Made by a program: the position numbers and the translations under genes. Positions 55,297 through 64,000 of a DNA stretch of 64,000 nt are shown here, in pieces; the first letter of the stretch is position 1; each line of letters starts with the position of its first letter. The notes under the pieces were generated by a model that was not told the DNA's origin, ran no database searches, and worked only from the letters and a program-made list of their open reading frames with translations. Source of the stretch: Siphonodentalium dalli (taxonomy: Eukaryota; Mollusca; Scaphopoda; Gadilida; Siphonodentaliidae); assembly GCA_032622095.1 (NCBI GenBank), contig CP136061.1:35097797-35161796 (forward strand). Direction: 5' to 3'.

Positions 55297-56040
55297 AATA
55301 ATTGTCGGTTAGTTCAGTGTTTCATAGTATAAAGAGAGCGTATATCGACATTTCTTGTATTGTTCGTGATTTCTCTCGAGGCTCTGTCCGTTTGATTTCG
55401 GGATTGAAGAATTAAAAAAAGGAATGGTATTCTAAATTCGACTATCTCACAGGACATATATTTGTATAAACCTTGGTCGTTACATACGAATTAACATATT
55501 TTTTTAATATTTTATTGATATTACCTATACACAATATGACTAAAAATACAACACACTGTCATACATTTTTATATTAAACGCTGACTAGAGTGATTGTGCG
55601 AGATTCGGATTAGTAATACTGTGAGAGCCTTCAATTCGCCGCTGATAAGACAATTTTTTTCAACATACACAGGAATGAACTGATACAATTGTTTTGTATT
55701 TAAACTATACTGTAATACTAGGACTGATGGTATAACTCACGTCTCAAATTAAGGAACCAGTTTTTGAGTAGAAAAACTATTTATGAAAACTAAATTATAT
55801 CGAGATGAGATGAAAATCACAAATCTGGAATCTGGTTGTGTTAACTAGTATACTGGTTTATCACATACTTTGGCCATAAAAGCAGTTTCATAATTATCGG
55901 TAATAGACACGTTTAATGTCAGCGCGTGCGATGACGTCACGACGTTCTTCAAATAACTTGCGATCGCTGTAGTTTATGATTGTTGTTTTCGATGAATATT
56001 TCGCGTTGCTTCGGGTTTATTTGATCATGTGATAAAAGGT
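55297..56040. other. Non-coding stretch
   Basis: AT-rich, nothing recognised. Confidence 0.4.
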
Positions 56041-56181
56041 ATCTCACACTCGTCCTATTGTATACGTAATTTATCAACCTCGTCCTCTAAATTCTATTTG
56101 AGCCTCGGTAAACCTCGGCTCAAATCGAATTTAGTGAACTCGGTTGATAAATTCCGTATAAAATAAAAACTCATGTGAGAT
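56041..56181. repeat. Imperfect hairpin of about 140 bp
   Basis: ATCTCACACTCG...TATACGTAATTTATCAACC pairs with GGTTGATAAATTCCGTATA...CATGTGAGAT. The centre is GAGCCTCGGTAAACCTCGGCTC. MITE-like, no coding content. Confidence 0.85.
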
Positions 56182-56513
56182 CCTCTATTTATTGGTCAAT
56201 ATAGAATCTGTCTTGGGGAAAAATGTTGTCTTCAAAATCCGTTAATTTTGAAAACAAAACTTTGAAAAATATCTAGGTCTAAATGGATCTTCTCCCAGAA
56301 AATAAAGCAGAATTTGCGTTAGTTAAGTATTCAATAACTTTTCAATTAATCTATCAGATTGAAGACGAACATTCATTTCTTGGAAAATTGGTTTGTGAAA
56401 TATGGCCATGACTATGAAATAACCATTTATATACTAAATACTCATTGACGAGTAGTTAACCCTTAGGAAATGTCCAGATAATAAGTTCAACAAATTACCA
56501 TATAGGCCATATA

Positions 56514-56812
56514 GGGCTGATAAACTCACATACCAAATTTGGTTCAGATATCATCACACAAACTGAAGTTATCATCCGGAAACGAGAAAATTACAAGATT
56601 CTAAGTAAAAAAAAAGGGCCATAACTCTCGCAAAAATGGGCGGAGCAAACCCATATACAGGTCAAGTTCGAATATGGGTTTGCTCCGCCCATTTTTGCTA
56701 GAGTTATGGCCCTTTTTCGACTTAGAAACCTGTCAATTTCTGGTTTCCGGATGATAACTTTAGTTTGTGTGATCATATCAGAATCAAATTTAGTATGATA
56801 GTTTATCAGCTC
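56514..56812. repeat. Long palindrome with arms of about 140 bp
   Basis: Left arm 56514-56656 and right arm about 56671-56812 share GCTGATAAACT, CACACAAACT-AAGTTATCAT, GGGCCATAACTCT and AAAATGGGCGGAGCAAACCC in inverted order. The loop is about 15-20 nt. The loop sequence and beginning of the right arm recur at 56821-56860. Confidence 0.88.
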
Positions 56813-56819
56813 GAAAAAC

Positions 56820-57517
56820 AGATCAAGTTCGAATATGGGTACGATCCACCCATTTTGTTCGGAAATTTAGTATCGGATTTAGGGTCCTTGTTATTTTTTT
56901 CAGAAAAAAGCTGATGCCCCCAACGAAGCTACTTTTTCGGGGGACACTGTGGCCGGACGGCCTTTTATTGAACTTATTATCAGAAAATTTCCCTCCAATA
57001 AATACTAAATACCCCTTCTGTACTTTTCTTATCTGCCGTCTGCTTATTTTATATGAATTCCCCTCCAAATGAATAATAGACCATTCCAATGTATACTTTT
57101 ATAACTGAGTAGGAGAATCCATTTAGTATAGAATGTGTTAAGCCATATCTGCATCACCCTAACATAGAAAACCTTTGTTCGGGCCCAAATTGCAGAAGCT
57201 TGGAACAGAACAACGATTGTTCATAATGGCCACTGAGCGAGAGCGGTTGTAAAGAACGTCATGTATAAAACGTACAATAACACTGAAATTATCTGTACAA
57301 TTATTTAGCTTACGTGTGTTTTTGTTTGTTTACATACTATTTACGTCGGATGAGGAACATGAATTGACCACTTGGAATCACGTTCTTCCGATACATGTAC
57401 GTTGGTGTTTTAATATACCATCCCAATTTCAGAATGCCTTATATCAAGTCAAACAATAACTACTTGCTGTAGAAGCCATTCCATCTGGCATATATAGGCT
57501 TTAATGCAAGTATGACC
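56820..57517. other. Non-coding stretch with dispersed repeat
   Basis: 56820-56860 is a partial copy of the neighbouring palindrome core. A CCCCCAACGAAGCT...GGGGGACAC hairpin at about 56918-56950 resembles the repeat at 52.4 kb. No gene seen. Confidence 0.45.
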
Positions 57518-57732
57518 TACAGTAATGCTCTAAATAATCGACTCCTTAACAACATCAGAATTATGGGTAACTTTTCAGGATTTAGTCGGAGATATGACTT
57601 GTTGCCATACATAGGAAAGCTCTCAGTGAGAGCTTTCCGATGAATGGCAACAAGCCATATTTCCGACTAAATCCTGAAAAGTTACCCATAATTCTGCTGT
57701 AGAAGGAGTCGATTATTTAGAGCATTACTGTA
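57518..57732. repeat. 215-bp near-perfect hairpin
   Basis: TACAGTAATGCTCTAAATAA at the left pairs with its complement ending at 57732. Complementarity continues through GAATTATGGGTAACTTTTCA and GATTTAGTCGGA to a centre at GAAAGCTCTCAGTGAGAGCTTTC. A fold-back MITE-like sequence. Confidence 0.93.
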
Positions 57733-58150
57733 TAGTTTGGTGCATTTTGTTGGTCATTGGCTACAATAATCGCCATTTTAGTACAATAGAATATATAGTC
57801 TTTGTTTATGCACACAATGCTCGTGGCCCATTCCCACGTGACCCTGATTGTGGTTGCAGCAGACACGTTCGGTCGATTATGGGTAGATCAGACCAACTAC
57901 ACGGGCAATTCAGCTAATTATCAGCCCCTGATTAATGTGCTGCTCATAGTTCTATCAACAGAACTGTGCAGTTGACTATGTGACGGCATGACCAGCAGCG
58001 CGTGGGTTAATATCGGATAAACGCAACTAAATTATCAGCCCCTGGTTAATGTGCTGCTCATAGTTCTATCAACATAAATGTTCAGTTGACTATATGTGAA
58101 GACATGACCAGCAACGCGTGCGTTAATATTGGATAAACCCAACTAAATCA
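57733..58150. other. 3' flank of the deacetylase gene
   Basis: Contains a direct duplication: TTAATGTGCTGCTCATAGTTC at about 57934 and 58041, with CCAGC..CGCGTG segments after each. It is downstream of the stop on the minus strand, so it may be 3' UTR. No polyadenylation signal was assigned. Confidence 0.45.
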
Positions 58151-59079
58151 TCAGCAACCAAGCGATCCAGAATCGAACTTTGACCTCGGGTTCTTAACCC
58201 AGTCAATCGCCTGACTGGCCGTAACCACGTAAACGTCATCATTCGTCAAAATGTCTGAAACGAACTCATTTACAGCCTCAAGACGATAGGGCGTGTTGAA
58301 CCATCGAGCGTGAACAAAGAGTCCAAATGGCGCCCGGTTTGTACTGTAATACCGCTGGAAGTTTTTATGTAGAAACTGCACAAGGGTGTCTTTGCTTTCG
58401 TTGCCTTGACAACCGTCCGCCATAGCACATGACGTCCCATCCAATCCAAACCATCGTTGTATTGGTATTTCCCATAGTCCTGGATACGGCTGTGATGGAC
58501 ACGGCTGAAGTTGACACTGCATGTCGTCTGGGACGACATCTAGCGTGTAAGGCCACACGGGTTGTTCCCCTTCCCACATGCCACCAGTAAACATCGATGA
58601 ATCATACGTCAATCCGCTGTCTGCGATAGATTTGTACATATTATCGCCACCGACTTGCAGGAATGGGACCCGGAAACCTTTAACACTCTCATACGGAACA
58701 TTCGACATATCAGCGATCATTTTCCTCATTCCGCCGATTTCTTCAAAGTAGTTATCATAGCTTGCCCACCCCCACCAAGAATGAGGGTAACGATGAGTAA
58801 TAGTGTGGTCAGCGATCTCGAATCCTTTTGAATACATTTTGTTGACGTAGTCCCACTCAGTGCCGTCGGCAGTGAGGAAGAGAGTTCCTTTTATGCCGCA
58901 TCCGTTCGGGTTCTTTTTGTCGGAGAACAGTGTCTCGAAGTGGTCTAAGTATTCACTGTTCATCTCGTCGTCGAATGTGATCATAACCATCTGTGGGACA
59001 TTATCTGTTGACAGACCCCCGGGGATGGATGAGGTCGAGCAGTAACAGTTAGGCAGGTGGCAGCCCTGGTCGTCGCATG
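58151..59079 (-). CDS. Chitin deacetylase-like protein, CE4 domain exon
   Basis: This terminal coding exon, about 309 residues, ends at TGA 58151-58153. It starts after a TATATTTTCAG acceptor at 59080, with two bases completing a split codon. It opens with a Cys-rich CDDQGCHLPNCYCS and GGLS block, normal for animal chitin deacetylases. CE4 motifs follow: MITFDDEMN (catalytic and metal Asp), DHTITH (metal-binding HxxxH), FRVPFLQVGG (RxPxxxxG) and DVYVVTASQAIDWVKNP near the C-terminus. The predicted role is removal of acetyl groups from N-acetylglucosamine in chitin, in the extracellular space. All visible motif residues are present. It joins in phase with the CBM14 exon at 63452. Confidence 0.93.
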
Positions 59080-59315
59080 CTGAAAATATAAGAGCGAATC
59101 GTCATCAAGAGAACAAGCTATGGAGCTCCGTGGTTCACAGTGATTTGACGATCTCAACGGTTCGGCCATTTCTGCCTTCAATTGGAAACTAAACATCTCC
59201 CCACAGATAGACACCATATTCGCGCAAGGTTACAATACACAGTGCTGGTAATACGGCGATGACCTTGACTCGGTGATGCATAAATGAGAATGCAGCAGAA
59301 TTTATTCACTGCATA

Positions 59316-59883
59316 CAGTGTCCACGCTGGCCCAGAAATTCCTTTAGCCATTTTTTAGCCAAATGCCATTTTTTTAGCCACTTTGCATTTGCTTTAGTCA
59401 CTTATTTTGGAACATATTTTGAGATAAATTGAATGTTTATTACATTTTATTTTCAAAATAAAACAATACCAATGTAACATGGTCACTGAAATCTAGCTTT
59501 CTCGTACGATTCATTTTGGAAATGTGACTTGCAATGAAAACCCCGGGTACTTAAAGCATCATGCCCTGATCCCCACTAACAAGTTGGTTTTATTATAACA
59601 CAAAGCGTTTGCCATTGACCCGATATGAAATCAACACCAATGCACACCTATTATATTACTAATTGCTCCAAGCACATCGGGTCGTATAACATACACGAGG
59701 TGCCGACGCTTTTGTTGTGCGAATGTTAGCTCCGTATGATGTAATTAGACCCAGTGCTAAGTACAAGTACAATTGAGAGGAAATTAGTTTAGCCATTTTT
59801 TTCGCCATATGGTCATTTTTTTTTCGCCATTTACAATTTATTTTCGCCAATGGCTAAAATGGCTACCGCCAGCGTGAACACTG
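59316..59883. mobile_element. hAT-like MITE inside the intron
   Basis: Inverted ends CAGTGTCCACGCTGGC (59316) and GCCAGCGTGAACACTG (ending 59883) are flanked by ACTGCATA (59308-59315) and ACTGCATG (59884-59891), an 8-bp duplication with one change. Subterminal TTTTTAGCCA and TTCGCCAATGGCTAAAA motifs resemble, in style, the element at 9.9 kb. Non-coding. Confidence 0.87.
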
Positions 59884-59891
59884 ACTGCATG

Positions 59892-61336
59892 GCTGTACCT
59901 TGATCATGCATTAAATGGTAATAATAACGTATTCATTTCTCGGTTGTTTCCCATGAACAATCACGTTATTCAAATAGTCCGGCAGATATGGTGTCTATTT
60001 ATTAGAAAGATCATTTCCACTCGAAAGCGGAAATGGCTGAGCCGATGAGATTGAGTGATATGAGTTGGGCGCCCGCCAATGGACCGCTTGTTTTCCCATA
60101 AGTGGCTATATGTGTTGAGTTAAATGTAGTGTGACTGTTGAGTCATATGCCGTTCAAATCTCGCGCCAATGTGTGACCCTTGATCAAGGCCACTCATACT
60201 GCGATCTCTTATAGTCGTATCTAGATGTGACATAGGGACATAGCTTGATATGCGTATATAAGCCGCTCCAGTGAAGCGTCTGTAAACTGGACGCATGCAG
60301 TAAATTCGACATTGCCCAAAAACCGGTGTGATATTTCAGCCTAATAAGCTGATATTGAACTTATCTCAAAAACACAAATGAGCCCACTCTACAATCTACT
60401 GTTCATGAACATAGAATATACATATAATATACAGGGTGTAATCCGTGTTCCTCTGTGTGCTTGAACATATATACCAACAAGACGCGACCTGCGAACAGAC
60501 CACCAAGACGGGACCACAGAATAGACCAACATCATGTCTGGATTCTCATTAACCGCAATTCGGGGGTAATAATCTGGACGCGCGAACATGGCGTCTGGTT
60601 TTGAAAATATGTCGTTCGCGAACACAGAATAACAGCGATTCGAATACAAACATGGATTATAAACCCGTGAACATGATGTCACTGTATCCCTGGTCTGCAC
60701 CTGTTTTCACAAGTCCATGTGAGTTTGTGCCAATGTTTGCTCGAGAATCAGTATGACACAGGAGCGAGAACTCTATGCTAAACGACAATCCATAATCTCG
60801 ACACTTAGTATACACACGAAACTATAGTTTGTAACGACTGTACGGTTAGTTTCTGTGCTACCTTATACGAATATATAGCATATTTGAACATGCTGATGTG
60901 TGCCATCAAATTAAGCCTCTTATTAATAAGATATGATTTAACGTCCAAGGGGGTGGACCAATGACAATGATGGAATATTGCCCTATCGTTGGGGGGGGGG
61001 GCACAGGGTCGTTTCGTTAAAACGAGTAAACGACTTGGATTCAAATTGATTGATTTGTTAAGATTAACATTAGATCTGTCGATACATGAAGAAGTTTTGT
61101 ACAAAAGGATGGTTTTTATCGATAAATATTGAGTTTAAAATGGACGGTATATTTTCTCCTGTAGTGAAGTGGTACCCATGTGACGGCGCTCTCCGTAATT
61201 TGTTTTGTTCAGCATCTCTTTTTTCGAAATTTTTTAACAGTTTATTCTAGAAGAGTGTATATTTGTAAAATATAGATTTTACTCGATCGATTGGCGTTGG
61301 AATTTTAAGAATCGGTTCAGGCGTTTGTGAAGTGAG
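59892..61336. other. Intronic sequence without further recognised features
   Basis: Contains a poly-G run at about 60991-61000 and short open frames only. Confidence 0.45.
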
Positions 61337-61820
61337 GAGGTATACGATTCTGTGATCTCTTTTGTAATGTATGGTATATATAGCGATGCGTTAAGTGATG
61401 AGGTATACCATTCTGTGATCTCTTTTGTAATGTATGGTATCTATAGCGATGCGTTAAGTGATGAGGTATACCATTATGTTATCTCTTTTGTAATGTATGG
61501 TATATATAGCGATGCGTTATAAGTGAGGAGGTATACGATTATGTGATCTCTTTTGTAATGTATGGTATATATAGCGATGCGTTATAAGTGATGAGGTATA
61601 CGATTCTGTGATCTCTTTTGTAATGTATGGTATCTATAGCGATGCGTTATAAGTGATGAGGTATACGATTATGTGATCTCTTTTGTAATGTATGGTATCT
61701 ATAGCGATACGTTATAAGTGATGATGTATACGATTCTGTGATCTCTTTTGTAATGTATGGTATCTATAGCGATGCGTTATACGTGAGGAGGTACACGATT
61801 ATGTGATCTTTTTTGTAATG
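61337..61820 (+). repeat. 63-65-bp minisatellite, about 7.5 copies, intronic
   Basis: The unit starts GAGGTATACGATTCTGTGAT and ends AGCGATGCGTTATAAGTGAT. The first units are 63 bp (GTTAAGTG) and later ones 65 bp (GTTATAAGTG). Each keeps CTCTTTTGTAATGTATGG. Confidence 0.95.
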
Positions 61821-62099
61821 TTATCCCCCTCCATTGAAAATAATTAATTTTGAACTAAAATCCAGATGAAATTTAATCACAAAAACACGTCGGTAACTCA
61901 ACAAAAGCAACATGTTCACAGTTTATTACACCGGATAAGTTGATTATATAATGTTTTGGAGCTTACTCTGTCAAATGGTATATAATGATATATATTTTAT
62001 ATATGTGATCTGGGGTTCGAAAATTAAGGGGGCCTTTAACCAACACATCTGTTATAAAACTATTTCACAATATACATGTTTAATGTTTTCTGCTCAGTG

Positions 62100-62560
62100 A
62101 CTATTGCTCTATTTGTTCAGATCTGCCAAACACCGCGAAAATGACAATTTTAAGTACAATAACGGTACGTGTTCTGAACAGCATCGCTTTGCCCTGCCAG
62201 AATCACAGCAATTCAACAGGACCCGTCAGCATCATAACAATTCAGCAGGACCCACCAGCATCATAACAATTCAGCAGGACCCACCAGCATCATAACAATT
62301 TAGCAGGACCCACCAGCATCATAACAATTCAGCAGGACCCACCAGCATCATAACAATTCAGCAGGACCCACCAGCATCATAACAATTCAGCAGGACCCAC
62401 CAGCATCATAACAATTCAGCAGGACCCACCAGCATCATAACAAATCAACAGGACCCATCAGCATCATAACAATTCAGCAGGACCCACCAGCATCATAACA
62501 ATTCAGCAGGACCCATCAGCATGGACAATCATTAGGACCACCTAACCTGGTGTGTTATAC
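62100..62560 (+). repeat. Dispersed repeat with expanded 29-bp minisatellite
   Basis: About 11 units of AACAATTCAGCAGGACCCAC plus CAGCATCAT occupy about 62206-62523. The flanks (GCCAAACACCGCGAAAATGA, AACAGCATCGCTTTGCC on the left; ACCTAACCTGGTGTGTTA on the right) match, inverted, the copy at 12660-12860 that has only two units. Intronic. Confidence 0.9.
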
Positions 62561-63000
62561 TGAAGTCATATACATGTAATAACTGCTTTCGTTGTTTCGC
62601 ACATATGATAAATTTGACGAACGCTATTTATTTGTGTCATATTAGCAAGAAACTAACAGAAAACGCTCTTTGTCGTTACAAGTTGAATAAATGGATTCTT
62701 GATGCGATCATTTCTGACCTTCGATACATTGTGCGAGTCATACACGATAGCCTGTATATTATGTTTCATGTAGTTATCGACCTATGTTGACCCTCAGAAC
62801 GTGATAAAACCCAGAAGTTGCAATGTTTAATTTGAAGATTATATCTTTCGCATTACAGTATGTTGTTTCCTGAATGAACGATAGCTCAACCCAAATCAGT
62901 GCACTATTCTAATGTTAAAGACAAGACAGATCACGACGTAGGGTCTGTAGTTCTGGTGTCGTATACTGAAATACCCGAATGATGTTTAAACCAATCAACA

Positions 63001-63017
63001 ATGGGGGGGGGGGGGGG
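63001..63017 (+). repeat. Poly-G run
   Basis: About 14 G in a row after AATCAACAATG, in the intron. Similar runs occur as poly-C at about 18368 and 19600 and poly-G at about 60991. Confidence 0.9.
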
Positions 63018-63451
63018 CGACCGGAATAATTAAAGAGATTATCGGCTTACATTAGTTTCTTGCAGGAAAAGTTAAATGTCTGAGAAATTCATAAAAACGT
63101 GACAACTCAATTAGCTTTAAGGCTTTCGTGGTGAATTAAAAAAAATCGTGTACATCAAGTACAGAACGTGAAGGAATAATACTTGAATCTTGAGACATAT
63201 ATTGACCATGTATGGGAACCCATTGTGAAATTTGTTGCACACATCTTAGCGGAGTTATTGTCCTCTTAAATTGTACCGTATAATTGTGTTATTTACCACA
63301 ATGGGACTACTTGTACTTGTCGAAGTTTTGTTACTCATTTTAGCAGAGTTATTGTCCTTTATCGAAATACTTTGATATGGCTACCCTATTTCTGGCCATA
63401 TTCACTGCGGTCGTATCATGAATACCTCTAGCTTTTACATGTAGTACTTAC

Positions 63452-64000
63452 GTCCCTCTTGGTTATGCACGTGACCAGAATGGTCGACCACTTCCTGTTC
63501 GATATCAGGGGCTTCTCCGTGATGAGCACTATCGAACGCATCAAGTTTATTCATCGCTAGCTGGATGTATCCACTGTCAACATTCTCCGGATCCCACCAG
63601 TGGTTCATGTGGTACGAAAGCCGGTTTATCTGCGAATCAAATTTAGGAGGCTGACCACGCACAGGGGCCGGCTTCGCGGCAGCCGACGTAATCAGCCCGA
63701 CTTTCTTTATCCCAGCATCTTTCTTTATCACTCCGCCATTTTTCGTTATCACTCCGGCATCTTTCGTTACCAAACCGGCATCTTTAGTTGTCAGTCCGGC
63801 ATCTTTCGTTGTAAATCCGGCATGTTTTGTTTTTAAATTGGGAGATTCCTTTAATTTCGTATGAATTTCTTTCTTCACTTCCCCAGAAACTTTTGAACTT
63901 TTGGCGAAACAATCCGAAGCTTTGGGCCAATCGCATACGGAGAGTTTCGTATTGAAATGAAGTCCTGCGGGACAGACATTCTCAACCAGCTCCCCACTAA
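63452..64000 (-). CDS. Chitin deacetylase-like protein, CBM14 and linker exon (partial)
   Basis: The reading frame is open from the window edge. It begins in the second half of a peritrophin-A/CBM14 chitin-binding domain: VENVCPAGLHFNTKLSVCDW then ASDC gives the last three cysteines and the conserved aromatic between them. Next is a linker of seven-residue repeats, TTKDAGL-like, about six copies (63698-63833). A further segment (RLSYHMNHWWDPENVDSGYI...) of unknown fold follows. The exon ends at 63452 before GTAAGTAC and continues in phase to the CE4 exon at 59079. The signal peptide and first part of CBM14 lie beyond the window. The domain pair fits an enzyme anchored on chitin. Confidence 0.88.

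Larger units (their letters stand above)
59080..63451 (-). other. Intron of the deacetylase gene (about 4.4 kb)
   Basis: The donor GTAAGTAC at 63451 and the acceptor TATATTTTCAG at 59080 leave one plus two bases, restoring a codon, so a direct join is possible. A small additional exon (for example an LDLa domain) inside the intron cannot be excluded, but I did not see one. It contains a hAT-like MITE, two minisatellites and a poly-G run. Confidence 0.75.

Noticed and set aside
63435-63451. Stop-terminated end of the CBM14/linker frame as the true C-terminus
   Set aside because: The frame passes a perfect GTAAGTAC donor 17 bases before its stop, and the phase fits the CE4 exon acceptor, so the stop is intronic.

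Overview
The window looks like animal nuclear DNA, most likely from a lophotrochozoan and plausibly a mollusc. It is AT-rich with long non-coding stretches. It has one spliced gene with textbook splice sites, and the rest is crowded with LINE, Ty3/gypsy, DIRS/Ngaro-like and MITE sequences. There are no operons, rRNA genes, convincing tRNA genes, CRISPR arrays or bacterial signals. The taxon is an inference from this repeat repertoire and was not tested.

The only host gene I can support is a secreted, chitin-modifying protein on the minus strand at the right end. A CBM14 (peritrophin-A) chitin-binding segment and a repetitive linker (63452-64000, running off the window) are joined by a phase-compatible 4.4-kb intron to a CE4 polysaccharide-deacetylase exon (58151-59079). 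The intron carries a hAT-like MITE with an 8-bp target duplication and two minisatellites.

Layout: 1.0-1.4 kb holds a MITE with paired palindromes. 1.6-3.8 kb is an internally deleted LINE with a 14-bp target duplication. 6.0-6.5 kb is a piggyBac-like MITE. 7.3-8.35 kb is a 34-bp minisatellite abutting a LINE ORF2 tail. 9.9-10.5 kb is a hAT-like MITE. 14-22 kb holds tandemly repeated dispersed repeats. 22.2-25.1 kb holds nested inverted-repeat elements. 26.1-31.0 kb is a giant imperfect palindrome. 31.1-36.7 kb is an old gypsy remnant split by a young gypsy element with identical LTRs. 38.6-50.5 kb is a decayed Ngaro/DIRS-type element with apparent split direct repeats and a nested LINE. 51.2-57.7 kb is a series of MITEs and fold-backs. 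58.2 kb to the end is the deacetylase gene.

The most unusual signal is a 67-bp near-perfect palindrome present ten times at six loci. It sits inside three MITE families whose terminal repeats are unrelated, usually as two inverted copies around an AT-rich spacer. It behaves like a mobile cassette nested in, or exchanged between, other non-autonomous transposons. The second most informative structure is the 4.9-kb palindrome, where one arm keeps the empty TTAA site that the other arm shows filled by one of these MITEs.
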